A stretch of DNA of 64,000 nucleotides from Blastococcus saxobsidens (GTDB lineage Bacteria; Actinomycetota; Actinomycetes; Mycobacteriales; Geodermatophilaceae). The stretch is from NCBI RefSeq assembly GCF_002938435.1, contig NZ_POQT01000002.1:1-64000 (forward strand), read 5' to 3'. Within the stretch, counting starts at the first letter, position 1. Every line of letters starts with the position of its first letter. This document shows, piece by piece, positions 51,607 through 59,629 of this stretch. Both the position numbers and the translations under genes were made by a program. Below the pieces are notes generated by a model. It did no database searches, was not told the origin of the DNA, and was given only the letters and a program-made list of their open reading frames with translations.

Positions 51607-52791
51607 ATGGATGATCCGCTGCGCTCGCTGCTACACGCCTCCCATCTGCTGGCGGCCGACCACCTGGCCTCGGTCGCCGCCGCCCATGCCCGTTCCATGG
51701 GGGCTCGCGAGACCGTGATCTATCTCGCCGACTACGAGCAAGCCACTTTGTTGCCACTCGGCGGTGCCGGGATACCCGGACGCCAGGGCCTCGCGATCGA
51801 CTTCACGCTGGCGGGACGGGCGTTTCGCCACGTCGAAGTGCTAACTAGCTCGCCCGCTGAGGGCACCTACCGGCTATGGGTTCCTCTGCTCAACGGCGTG
51901 GAGCGTCTCGGCGTCGTCGAGATGGTGTTTGCCACCGCACCGAGCGAGGGCCTCGAGGCCGACGTTCGAGTCTTCGTCACGCTGCTTGCCGAGCTGATCG
52001 TCGTCAACGACGCCTACAGCGATGTCTTCGCTCGGCTGCGTCGCCGCAAGACCCTCAGCCTGGCCGCCGAGATTCAGTGGGACTTGCTTCCGCCACTGGC
52101 CTTTGGCACCGAGCGGGTCGTGATCACCGGAGGGCTAGAGCCGGCATATGACATTGGCGGGGACACCTTCGACTACGCCGTAAACGGCTCGGCGGCCGAT
52201 CTTCTGGTCCTCGACTCGATCGGCCATGGCCTGCCCGCAGCCGTGCTGGCTGGCGTGGCCATCGGCGCGTATCGCTACGCACGACGCAACATGGCCGACC
52301 TGCCCGAGATGGCTCGTGAGATCAACGACGCCATAGCCGGTCAGTTCGGTGGGAGTCAGTTCGCCACCGCTGTCCTGGCTCAGCTTGACATCGACACTGG
52401 GCGACTGCAATGGATCAACGCCGGCCACCCCACACCCCTGATCGTGCGAGGCGCCTCCCTCATCGAGCCGCCGCACTGCCCGCCCGATCGACCTCTAGGT
52501 CTCCAAGACAACAAGCCTGGCTGTTGCGAGACCCGTCTGCAGCCCGGCGATCGCCTGCTGCTCTACACCGATGGCATCACAGAGGCTCGATCGCCGGAAG
52601 GTGAGTTCTTTGGCGAAGAGCGCCTGGCCAACTTCATCGCCACCGCGGCGGCTGCGGGTGACCCGGCACCAGAGATGGTCCGGCGCCTCATGCGTCGACT
52701 ACTTGCCCATCAAGGCGACCAACTACAAGACGACGCCAGCATCGTCGTGCTGGAGTGGCTCACTGGCGATGAACGCCAGATGGAGTTGTAG
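51607..52791 (+). CDS. GAF-SpoIIE/RsbU-type PP2C protein phosphatase
   Basis: A 394-aa protein. Residues 15-145 form a GAF-like sensor (RETVIYLADYEQATLLPLGGAG; RLWVPLLNGVERLGVVEMVF). A coiled helix (RLRRRKTLSLAAEIQWDLLPP) links to the PP2C phosphatase: GLEPAYDIGGDTFDYAV, DSIGHGLPAAVLAGVAIG, INAGHPTPLIVRG, LLLYTDGITEARSPEGEFFG and DDASIVVLEW, with all metal-binding Asp present. It should dephosphorylate a STAS antagonist, most simply the product of 50458-50802. Start ATG 51607 follows GGAGGTAGGAG. Confidence 0.92.
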   Translation: MDDPLRSLLHASHLLAADHLASVAAAHARSMGARETVIYLADYEQATLLPLGGAGIPGRQGLAIDFTLAGRAFRHVEVLTSSPAEGTYRLWVPLLNGVERLGVVEMVFATAPSEGLEADVRVFVTLLAELIVVNDAYSDVFARLRRRKTLSLAAEIQWDLLPPLAFGTERVVITGGLEPAYDIGGDTFDYAVNGSAADLLVLDSIGHGLPAAVLAGVAIGAYRYARRNMADLPEMAREINDAIAGQFGGSQFATAVLAQLDIDTGRLQWINAGHPTPLIVRGASLIEPPHCPPDRPLGLQDNKPGCCETRLQPGDRLLLYTDGITEARSPEGEFFGEERLANFIATAAAAGDPAPEMVRRLMRRLLAHQGDQLQDDASIVVLEWLTGDERQMEL

Positions 52792-52820
52792 TCACTCAGC
52801 CAGACACGCACAGCTGATGT

Positions 52821-52846
52821 CCGTAGATAAAGGACGTTATCTACGG
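52821..52846. promoter_or_regulatory. 10-bp inverted repeat upstream of the HEPN-recombinase pair
   Basis: CCGTAGATAA and TTATCTACGG are perfect inverted repeats with a 6-nt centre, 36 nt before the ATG at 52882. The AT-rich palindrome sits where the promoter should be and is 30 nt past the phosphatase stop. It could be an operator or a terminator without a U tract; an operator is more likely because of its base composition. Confidence 0.5.
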
Positions 52847-52881
52847 GTGCTTGTCACACCCTTCGGCTAACGTCCCCGAAC

Positions 52882-53730
52882 ATGAGTTCGACTCCGAACG
52901 ACTGGACCGGCGGCTGGATGGCGGCCATGTCGTCACAGTGGGCTCAGCCCCTCGCCAGGCTGAGCGAGCAGCTGGGCCGCCAGTGGACAGAGCCTCTGGC
53001 CGAGGGCCTCCGGCTCGCCATGCCCAGGTTCGTGCCCCACTACAAGATCGGGCCGTTTCCAGAGCTCAAGGCAACCCTCGACGACATCCGTCGGCGCCAC
53101 TTCCCGCCGAACTGGCCCGAGGACATCAAGCTGGGTCGGGTCGTCGAGGTCATCCAGCAAGACGGACTACCCCTGGTGTGGGTCCCTCGACGTTCTGACC
53201 TCGTCGCCAGCGTCTTGAATGCGGCCGACCGCCCGGCTCGAGTTGCTCTCCTCGTCGATCACAGCGACGAACTGATCGAGGACTGCCGAAGCGTCCTCGT
53301 CCCGGTCACGACCGATCGGGTCGCTTCTCAGCTCCCCCTTGCCCCTCGAGCTATCGATGCCTTCGCAGCTGGTCACCATGAAGCCGCTCAAGCGCTCGCA
53401 GTGCTGGTGACCGATGCCGCCCTGCAGGGTTGGATCACCGGCAACTACGAAGCTGTCGCCGAGGCAGTCCGCTTCGATCCCAAGGAGGTGCCCTTCACCT
53501 TGTTGCGGCTCCAAGCCGCCGTGGCACCCCTCGACAGCTTCAAGAAGCGGTACTTCGGCGAGGAGTCTCTGCCAGAGCCCCTCAGCCGCAACGTGGTCGT
53601 TCACTACGCGGATGCTGCCCACTTCACCCGGGCCAACGCACTGATCGCCCTCTTGCTCATGGCTTCGATCCTTCGGACGCTTCAGGACTTCGAGGAGCGA
53701 GCCGACCAGCGACGAGGAAGCGCCGCATGA
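52882..53730 (+). CDS. Unknown protein with C-terminal HEPN-like motif
   Basis: A 282-aa soluble protein. The N-terminal half (to about residue 100) has helices and a VVEVIQQDGLPLVWVPRRSDLV strand; the middle is alpha-helical. Near the C-terminus LPEPLSRNVVVHYADAAHFTRANALIALLLMASILRTLQDF contains R-N-x3-H followed by a long helix, the same arrangement as in HEPN-domain RNases and abortive-infection proteins. The stop overlaps the ATG of the recombinase gene (ATGA), so the two are made together. Whether it is an RNase is inference: no other active-site residues can be checked by eye. ATG 52882, weak ribosome site. Confidence 0.6.
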   Translation: MSSTPNDWTGGWMAAMSSQWAQPLARLSEQLGRQWTEPLAEGLRLAMPRFVPHYKIGPFPELKATLDDIRRRHFPPNWPEDIKLGRVVEVIQQDGLPLVWVPRRSDLVASVLNAADRPARVALLVDHSDELIEDCRSVLVPVTTDRVASQLPLAPRAIDAFAAGHHEAAQALAVLVTDAALQGWITGNYEAVAEAVRFDPKEVPFTLLRLQAAVAPLDSFKKRYFGEESLPEPLSRNVVVHYADAAHFTRANALIALLLMASILRTLQDFEERADQRRGSAA

Positions 53731-54731
53731 CCATCGAGGCCTCTCTAGTCGGCCCGCTCACCGCGGCGGCCCGTCCCTCATGGGTCGTCCCGGCCGAGCG
53801 GACCACTGCCGTCGGCCGACTGCCCGGCGACGACGTCACCGACCCCTTCATACGGCTCGTCGTGGCCATGCTCGCCGGCTATCCCGACAAGACCGCCCGG
53901 AGTTACCTCAGCGACCTACGGGCCTGGTCGGCCTGGTGTGAGCACCTCGGCGTGCATCCCTTCGACGCTCGCCGGCATCACACCGACCTGTGGGTACGTC
54001 ACTTGACGACTGAGCCTCAGCCCAGCAACGACGGCCAACCGCTCTCTCCTGCCTCGGTGGCTCGCCGGCTCTCAGCCGTCTCGGCGCTCTACGCCTACGG
54101 CATCAGCGTCGAAGTGCTCAGCTACTCCCCCACAACCGGCGTTCGCCGGCCGAAGGTCTCCGATGAGTCCTCGACTGCTGGCCTCACCGCAGACGAGCTG
54201 GTGATGCTCCTCGACGCTGCCGACGCTCACTCGCCTCGGATCGCAGCGCTGGTCTCAGTCATGGTCTTCACTGGCTGTCGCATCTCCGAAGCGCTCAACG
54301 CTGACGTGGACGACTACCGCTACGACCGAGGCCATCGGGTGCTGCGCATCAAGCGCAAGGGTGGCAAGACCGCATCGGTGGCCCTTCCGCCGTCGACGGT
54401 CCGGGCGCTCGACGAGCTGATCTGCCAGCGCCATGACGGACCGATCTTTCTCGCTCGCGACGGCCTGTCCCGGTACTCGTACACCAGCGCTTATGAGCAG
54501 CTGAAGCGCCTCGCCAAGTCGGCGGGCATCGCCTCGGCCAAGTTCATCAAGCCCCACAGCCTGCGCCATGGATTCGCCACCGAGAGCCTGGCGCTCGGTG
54601 TCCCCTTGCAGGACGTCCAAGACGCCCTCGGCCACGCCGACCCGCGCACGACGAGACGCTACGACCGGTCCCGTCACAACCTCGACCGCTCCCCCGCCTA
54701 CGCGCTCGCTCAAGCGCTACGTCGCGGCTAG
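53727..54731 (+). CDS. XerC/D-like tyrosine recombinase (second in element)
   Basis: A 334-aa recombinase with a SAM-like core-binding domain (about residues 40-125; YPDKTARSYLSDLRAWSAWCEHLG) and a catalytic domain. The catalytic residues are Arg in VFTGCRISEALNADVDD near 183, Lys in the beta-hairpin RIKRKGGKTASV, HxxR in KPHSLRHGFATESLALG near 277, HADPRTTRRYDRSRHN with the nucleophile Tyr near 312. Compared with the left-end integrase it lacks an arm-binding domain, as in XerC/D or transposon/integron-type recombinases. It overlaps the HEPN-like gene and is followed 65 nt later by CBASS. Confidence 0.92.
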   Translation: MTIEASLVGPLTAAARPSWVVPAERTTAVGRLPGDDVTDPFIRLVVAMLAGYPDKTARSYLSDLRAWSAWCEHLGVHPFDARRHHTDLWVRHLTTEPQPSNDGQPLSPASVARRLSAVSALYAYGISVEVLSYSPTTGVRRPKVSDESSTAGLTADELVMLLDAADAHSPRIAALVSVMVFTGCRISEALNADVDDYRYDRGHRVLRIKRKGGKTASVALPPSTVRALDELICQRHDGPIFLARDGLSRYSYTSAYEQLKRLAKSAGIASAKFIKPHSLRHGFATESLALGVPLQDVQDALGHADPRTTRRYDRSRHNLDRSPAYALAQALRRG

Positions 54732-54796
54732 CCCTCAACCGCCACGAACTGTCACTGCCTCTGCGTAGCCTCGGATCGACGAAGGGTGACTCTGAC

Positions 54797-55717
54797 ATGT
54801 CTATGTCTGCAACGGATCGCAAGGCTCTGCTTTCGGGCTGGATCAAGCCGTCGAGCGATAACGAGAAGGACCAGCAGGATCGCGCCGAACGTATGGTGCG
54901 AGATGCAATCGAATCCAGCGATGCGTTCGAGGGATCCAATTACTCGATCTACACCAAAGGCAGCTATCCCAACAACACCAACGTCCGACAAGACAGCGAC
55001 GTCGACGTGGTGGTCGAACTACGGGAATGCTTCTACTGGGACTACGGCTCTGGCGTGACTCCAGCGGACCCAAAGGTTGTCACTCCGTACGGGGGGTCGT
55101 GGACGCCGGCGACCTGGCGCAAAGCGGTCAAGAGCGCTCTCGTGGAGCACTTCGGTGCGTCAGGGGTAGACAGCTCAGGAGAAGTTGCGATCAACATCAG
55201 TGCCGTGGCAGGCAGTCGTCCCAGCGCCGATGTGGTGCCGAGCTTTCTCTACTACCGCTACGACAATACCGAGTGCACTCAAAGCGAACAGGGAAGCTGC
55301 GTGTTTCCTCGCTCGGGCGGAGCCAAGATCGTCAACTGGCCTCATCACCAACTCGACAAGGGCAGGTCGAAGAACAACGCCACTGGCGGAAGATACAAGG
55401 ACTACGTTCGCGCCCTGAAGAATGTTGAGAACGTTCTCGCCGACGACGGCGTGATCGACGATCTCCCGTCGTACTTTATGGAATGTCTCGTCTTCAACGT
55501 CCCCAACTCGATCCTCAAATCAGGCGGTAGCCTGGACGATGACTTCCGAGCAACGCTGGTCGAGCTTTGGCGTCAGCTTGGCGACGAGGACACCGAGACC
55601 GCGATGGTGGAACCCAACTACATGAAGTGGCTCTTTCAAGGGGACAAGAAGTGGACGCTTCAGGACGGCAAGGACCTGATTCAGGCCACCTGGACATACC
55701 TCGACTACGCCAGTTGA
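54797..55717 (+). CDS. CD-NTase (CBASS oligonucleotide cyclase)
   Basis: A 306-aa cGAS/DncV-like nucleotidyltransferase. The active site is KGSYPNNTNVRQDSDVDVVVEL: GS near residues 55-56 and DVDV near 69-72; the third Asp is in SADVVPSFLYY near 146. The C-terminal alpha-helical OAS1-like part ends in ATWTYLDYAS. On phage sensing it makes a cyclic nucleotide that activates the effector encoded next. ATG 54797, with a second in-frame ATG two codons later. The exact clade and product cannot be decided by reading. No ubiquitin-like, HORMA or TRIP13 accessory genes are adjacent, so this is a type I (minimal) CBASS. Confidence 0.92.
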   Translation: MSMSATDRKALLSGWIKPSSDNEKDQQDRAERMVRDAIESSDAFEGSNYSIYTKGSYPNNTNVRQDSDVDVVVELRECFYWDYGSGVTPADPKVVTPYGGSWTPATWRKAVKSALVEHFGASGVDSSGEVAINISAVAGSRPSADVVPSFLYYRYDNTECTQSEQGSCVFPRSGGAKIVNWPHHQLDKGRSKNNATGGRYKDYVRALKNVENVLADDGVIDDLPSYFMECLVFNVPNSILKSGGSLDDDFRATLVELWRQLGDEDTETAMVEPNYMKWLFQGDKKWTLQDGKDLIQATWTYLDYAS

Positions 55718-55741
55718 TCCGCCATCACTAGGCCCGCGGCT

Positions 55742-56359
55742 TTGGTCCGCATCGTCGCCATCGCCGCCGGCGTTGTCTACTCGCTGGCTCTCGTGCTCTC
55801 CGGCATCAGGCTGGACAGCACGACCAAGATGTTGCTCGGCTGGTTCCCCGCCGCTTGCTCTCTACTCCTCGTCATCTGGGACGTCATCGGGTGGCGGCTG
55901 CCAGGTTTGCAGAAGCTCACGCATCGGCCCCGCATTGATGGTCTATGGGCGGTGACCCTTAAGCCCACCATCGAGAGCCACATCCCCGACGGTGGCAATC
56001 GGGGCCCGATCAGCGCCTACCTCGTCGTCAGTCAGTCGTACTGGTCGGTCCATGCGCGGCAGTTGACCGAGCAGAGCAGCAGTGACAGCCGATCCTTCTA
56101 CTGGTCCCGGCCGGCGGGCGCCGACGTTGACCGCCTTACATTCTTGTATGAGAACACTCCTCTACCGGAGCACCGCTCGAGGAGCCCTCGTCATCAGGGG
56201 CTTTGCTCTCTCGACGTCGCCCGACTCATCTCCAAGGAAATCCAGGGCAACTACTTCACCGACCGCTACACACAGGGGTCGATGGAGCTTCGCCTGGTCG
56301 ACCGCAGCAAGGGATACGCCTCCTTTGCCGAAGCGCATCAGCACACCAGCAATCCCTAG
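55742..56359 (+). CDS. cap15: Cap15-like CBASS effector, 2TM plus beta-barrel
   Basis: A 205-aa membrane protein. Two N-terminal TM helices at about residues 3-23 and 29-52 (LLGWFPAACSLLLVIWDVIG) precede a beta-strand-rich domain that begins at RIDGLWAVTLKPTIES and includes SAYLVVSQSYWSVHARQLTEQSSSDSRSF and GNYFTDRYTQGSMELRLVD. From memory this is the SMODS-associated 2TM-beta (Cap15) architecture; Cap15 binds the cyclic nucleotide and disrupts the membrane to kill the infected cell. The only in-frame start before TM1 is TTG 55742, 24 nt after the CD-NTase stop. Confidence 0.88.
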   Translation: MVRIVAIAAGVVYSLALVLSGIRLDSTTKMLLGWFPAACSLLLVIWDVIGWRLPGLQKLTHRPRIDGLWAVTLKPTIESHIPDGGNRGPISAYLVVSQSYWSVHARQLTEQSSSDSRSFYWSRPAGADVDRLTFLYENTPLPEHRSRSPRHQGLCSLDVARLISKEIQGNYFTDRYTQGSMELRLVDRSKGYASFAEAHQHTSNP

Positions 56360-56400
56360 CTCTGCCACTCAGGCGATATTGCTTGATCATGCTCCGGTCT

Positions 56401-56772
56401 CTACATGGTCTGATTCGTTAAGTCGACAAGGTGATCGAACAGCTCTTCCAGTGGGGTTGATTTCTCAAAGTAACCATGTGCCCCCGCTGCTCTCGCCTTC
56501 GGCTCCGTAGCCGGACGCGGACCGCTTGAGAACATGACAACGGTCGTTCGTGGAGAGCTTGCGCGAAGCTGAGGCAAAGCCTCGACACCGTCCATCTCAG
56601 GCATCTCCATATCGAGGATGATCGCATCGGGCTGAGTGCTTGTCACGACTTCGATACCTTCGACTCCGTTGGTAGCTTCGGCCACCAGGGTCACCCGCCG
56701 ATCCTGGGCGATGAAGGATCGCAAGAGCGCCCTAATCATCGGGTCGTCATCGATTACAACCACTGTAGGCAT
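56401..56772 (-). CDS. Single-domain response regulator (receiver only)
   Basis: A 123-aa CheY-like receiver. It starts MPTVVVIDDDPMIRALL, with the phospho-acceptor Asp near residue 55 in IILDMEMPEMDG, the Thr/Ser switch in VVMFSSG and the Lys in YFEKSTPLEELFDHL. There is no output domain. The ATG at 56772 is chosen since the open frame upstream is a Arg-rich extension over an intergenic region. No histidine kinase gene is visible nearby, so the partner is probably elsewhere. Convergent with the Cap15-like gene. Confidence 0.88.
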   Translation of the reverse strand: MPTVVVIDDDPMIRALLRSFIAQDRRVTLVAEATNGVEGIEVVTSTQPDAIILDMEMPEMDGVEALPQLRASSPRTTVVMFSSGPRPATEPKARAAGAHGYFEKSTPLEELFDHLVDLTNQTM

Positions 56773-57143
56773 CGGTATTTCATTCCCCTGCGTAGGATAC
56801 GTAGGGCTATCTGCCCGATAAGCGACATAGCAACCATAGAAACCGATTAAGAGAACCCTTCTTTTCGCAAACAGCGAGATGTGGCGTCCTCGACGGCTGA
56901 TCCAACCAGACGGTTCACCAGACGCCGGCGGTGAGAGAAATACCCTGGGCACTGTGCTGTTCTGCGTCACCGAGGCAGGTATCGTCGCCTGGTCCACCAG
57001 CGCCTCCTGGTTGCCCGCGGGTCAGCTGGTGCTCGAAGGAACTAAACGCCGTCGCAGGGCCCGCGTTCTTATGGACAGTCCACGAACGATCGCAATAACG
57101 TCTCGGCATGTGCTGACGAACCGGCAGCCGCAGAAAGGCCCTC
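56773..57143. other. Intergenic, 371 bp, no gene supported
   Basis: Divergent promoters of the receiver gene and the small membrane gene must lie here. Open frames cross it on both strands but are shadows that run into the neighbouring genes. AT-rich stretches near 56815-56865 suit promoters. Confidence 0.45.
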
Positions 57144-57428
57144 ATGCTCAAATTTCTCGTCTTTTGCATCCTTGCCGTCCTCCTCTGGCCAGTCGCCCTC
57201 CTCGTGGGGCTGCTTTGGATTCTTCTGATCACCGCAAAGTTGACGCTCAAAGCAGTGGGGACCGTTTGGGCCGCGCCCAACTCCTTTGCTGCAAGTCTCG
57301 ACACACTCTCCGGCAAGATAGAGAAATTGCCGAGGCAATTTGGGACAACTGCCGACACTGCCCCGAAGCAGCGCCCAGGGCCAACGGACCCGAGTGCGTG
57401 GCGGCCTACAGGGACGCAGCGCCGGTGA
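57144..57428 (+). CDS. Small membrane protein
   Basis: A 94-aa protein from ATG 57144 with GAAAGG nine bases upstream. Residues 2-30 are strongly hydrophobic (FLVFCILAVLLWPVALLVGLLWILLI), a long TM helix or hairpin. A soluble tail with short amphipathic helix (LDTLSGKIEKLPRQFG) and a Pro/Arg-rich end follows. No family recognised. It is convergent with the VapC-like gene, 17 nt apart. Confidence 0.6.
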   Translation: MLKFLVFCILAVLLWPVALLVGLLWILLITAKLTLKAVGTVWAAPNSFAASLDTLSGKIEKLPRQFGTTADTAPKQRPGPTDPSAWRPTGTQRR

Positions 57429-57445
57429 AACAAGATTCCGCCCAG

Positions 57446-57886
57446 TCAGTCCAAGGGGATCTGTCGCGGCGAGCCAGTACGAGTCACGCTGTAGATGAAG
57501 GGGCCAGGCTGGTCAGCCCAAGCCTGGATGCGACGCCAGTTGATCATCAACACTTCGAGCTGGTCCCACTTACCGATCGCATCCGCGCCGGCAAGGGCAA
57601 CCATGCGCGCCCCGTTCTCTCGCACCGCGGCTACCTCGGCACGGCGACGCTGAATGGCCGAGTCGCGGGTAACAATCAACCAGCCCTGCTCAGCGACAAT
57701 CGGGATCCAGTGAGGGTCCTTGGCGCCTGTGTAGCTGAGTACGCAGGGCGGGCGCAGACGCTTGTGGAGCTCGGCCCCGGGATCTCCTGGGTAGGTGATC
57801 TCGGGACGGAGCGCCGCCACGACCTTAGCCAAGCCGAGCACGTCCTCGTCGAAGTAGAACCGGACGTGCGCCGGGCGAGGCGGCAC
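57446..57886 (-). CDS. PIN-like toxin (VapC45-type)
   Basis: A 146-aa protein with a PIN-like start VRFYFDEDVLGLAKVVAALRPEITYPGD, in which the first acidic residues bind Mg, and a later VTRDSAI segment that carries another acidic ligand. PIN toxins cleave tRNA or rRNA. The length and the pairing with a MerR/DUF433-type antitoxin match M. tuberculosis VapBC45 (Rv2018-Rv2019), from memory. GTG 57886 is 3 nt after the antitoxin stop; the antitoxin is made first. No truncation is visible. Confidence 0.75.
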   Translation of the reverse strand: MPPRPAHVRFYFDEDVLGLAKVVAALRPEITYPGDPGAELHKRLRPPCVLSYTGAKDPHWIPIVAEQGWLIVTRDSAIQRRRAEVAAVRENGARMVALAGADAIGKWDQLEVLMINWRRIQAWADQPGPFIYSVTRTGSPRQIPLD

Positions 57887-57889
57887 GGG

Positions 57890-58576
57890 TCAGGCCACTC
57901 GCTTAGCCCGGCTGGCTTGCTCGTATGACAGCGCCCACCACACATCGGCCTGACTGAGCCCGAAGTCCTCGGCGATCTCGTCGTCACTCTCGCCGGCCCG
58001 GTTGTGTTCCCAGATGACTTCAGTGCTGATGCCGCCAACGTTGGGGCGACCAAAGCGCACATCGGGATCGACGACTACGGGCGACTCCTCCCCCGCTATG
58101 CGCCAGCCCCCAGCGACGTCGTTGTCCCAGATGACACTGCGATAGAAGGCATCGGCCGCTGGTAGCAGCGCCAACTGGCCGCTTGCCTCACCGACCAGCC
58201 ACCAGTCTCCAGCCAGGTCGGCCTGCTTCTGAGCCTCCATCACCAGCGCTCGACCGCTCGTCACGTAGGGCCGCTGATGAGCCAGCGGGTACGGCACGTC
58301 GAGTCGCTGGCGAAGCACCTCGACGAAGGTCCGCAGCTCTCGCATGGGCACGTTGGCATCACGGCGATAGGCCTTCAGTAGGCCGGCCTCGACGAACTCA
58401 GCCCAGGTGACATCAGCGTGACCGCCACGGGGCTCGGGCCGGATGATGGGCTGGTAGGTCTTGTTGCGACGCTCGCCGCCCTCGAGCCAGTAGTGAAGCG
58501 TCGACGGCGAAACCCGAAGCAGGCGCGCCGCCTCTGCCTCGGTGTACATCTCGCGGTCCAGGACTGTGGTGGTCAT
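57890..58576 (-). CDS. DUF433-containing antitoxin (VapB45-type)
   Basis: A 228-aa protein from ATG 58576. The N-terminus has an HTH, YTEAEAARLLRVSPSTLHYWLEGG (about residues 10-34), and a middle helical part. The C-terminal DUF433 domain is VRFGRPNVGGISTEVIWEHNRAGESDDEIAEDFGLSQADVWWALSYE (about 175-222), a second HTH-like module. It should neutralise the adjacent PIN-like toxin and repress the operon. The frame is open for 59 codons upstream over a shadow of Ala/Arg-rich sequence; the ATG is the only good start. Confidence 0.8.
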   Translation of the reverse strand: MTTTVLDREMYTEAEAARLLRVSPSTLHYWLEGGERRNKTYQPIIRPEPRGGHADVTWAEFVEAGLLKAYRRDANVPMRELRTFVEVLRQRLDVPYPLAHQRPYVTSGRALVMEAQKQADLAGDWWLVGEASGQLALLPAADAFYRSVIWDNDVAGGWRIAGEESPVVVDPDVRFGRPNVGGISTEVIWEHNRAGESDDEIAEDFGLSQADVWWALSYEQASRAKRVA

Positions 58577-58828
58577 CGGCGCCAGTTTGGCAGCACGGTG
58601 AGACGAGATGCGAGACGTCTCCCCACCGACGCTTCGCGCCGCCGCTGGAGCCCTCAGCGGAGCCACCCTCAGCCAGGGAAGTCCGGCCCTTCGTTGCGGA
58701 GCTTCCTGGCTTGCAGCCAGCCGCTCCGTTTCCACCGGGGAAGCCACGCGCAATCACTGACCTGCGGATTCCGCCGGAGGACTCCAATTAGTCCGGGCAT
58801 CACAACAACTAGACGCCTAGTTGTCTAG

Positions 58829-58851
58829 CCTCCCTGAGGTAACTAGGGAGG
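58829..58851 (+). promoter_or_regulatory. Hairpin that masks the parA ribosome-binding site
   Basis: CCTCCCT (58829-58835) pairs with AGGGAGG (58845-58851), a 9-nt loop. AGGGAGG is the parA Shine-Dalgarno, seven nt before ATG 58859. Folding would block translation; a regulator or high temperature could open it. It lies right after the first partition repeat (58805-58824). Confidence 0.55.
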
Positions 58852-58858
58852 TCCTTCT

Positions 58859-59629
58859 ATGCGCACTATCGGTATCGCTAATCACAAGGGAGGCGTTGGC
58901 AAAACAACGACGGCGGTCAATCTCGCTGCCGGCCTAGCCCGAGCAGGGTTCCGCACTCTGCTGGTCGACGTTGACGCCCAGGCACATGCCACTTTTTGGT
59001 TTGCTGAGGATCCAGCCGACATCGACTTCGACCTTCAGGACGTGATTTCTAACGGAGTCCCGATCGAGAAGGCCATTCTCAACACCCGTATTCAAGGGCT
59101 CGACCTGCTGCCAGCAACCCTTGCGCTAGCTCCCCTGGAGACCGAGTTGGTCTCGATGACGAGACGGGAGGACCGCATCGCCCGTGCACTCGCCGACGTC
59201 GAGACCTCGTACGACTTCGCCGTCCTTGACCTGCCCCCCAGCCTCTCTCTGGTCACCCTTGCCGCACTGGCGGCCGCCACGGACGTGATCGCTCCGGTCA
59301 GCGCCACCAAGCTGGCCGTAGGTGGCCTCGGCGCCTTCCTGAGCTGGACAGACGACTTCCGCGGTGAGGGGGTCATCACCGCTCCCCTGCTCGGCATCCT
59401 TGTGACGATGGTCGACTCCCGTACCCGGGTCAGCCGCGAGGTCCTCGACGCTCTCAGGGACAGTGACCTGCCGCTTTTCGAGGCCGCTATCCCCCGTCGA
59501 GTCGCCGCCGAGGACCAGGTGGGCGGCCGTCTCGTCGTTGGTGACGACGAGGCGAACCCCGACCTGGCGGCGGCCTACCAGGCCTTCGTCAATGAGGTGA
59601 TCGCCCGCATGGGAGTCACTCGTGGGTAA
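58859..59629 (+). CDS. parA: ParA-family partition ATPase
   Basis: A 256-aa Walker-type ATPase. The deviant Walker A is KGGVGKTTTAVNLAAG (residues 10-25), Walker A' LLVDVDAQAHATFW and Walker B FAVLDLPPSLSLVTLAA follow. No N-terminal HTH domain is present, so it is of the short type Ib class, which pairs with a small RHH centromere-binding protein. Such a protein is encoded by the next gene, which overlaps by 8 nt. ATG 58859. On an integrative element it stabilises the excised circle or directs its replication and segregation. Confidence 0.95.
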   Translation: MRTIGIANHKGGVGKTTTAVNLAAGLARAGFRTLLVDVDAQAHATFWFAEDPADIDFDLQDVISNGVPIEKAILNTRIQGLDLLPATLALAPLETELVSMTRREDRIARALADVETSYDFAVLDLPPSLSLVTLAALAAATDVIAPVSATKLAVGGLGAFLSWTDDFRGEGVITAPLLGILVTMVDSRTRVSREVLDALRDSDLPLFEAAIPRRVAAEDQVGGRLVVGDDEANPDLAAAYQAFVNEVIARMGVTRG

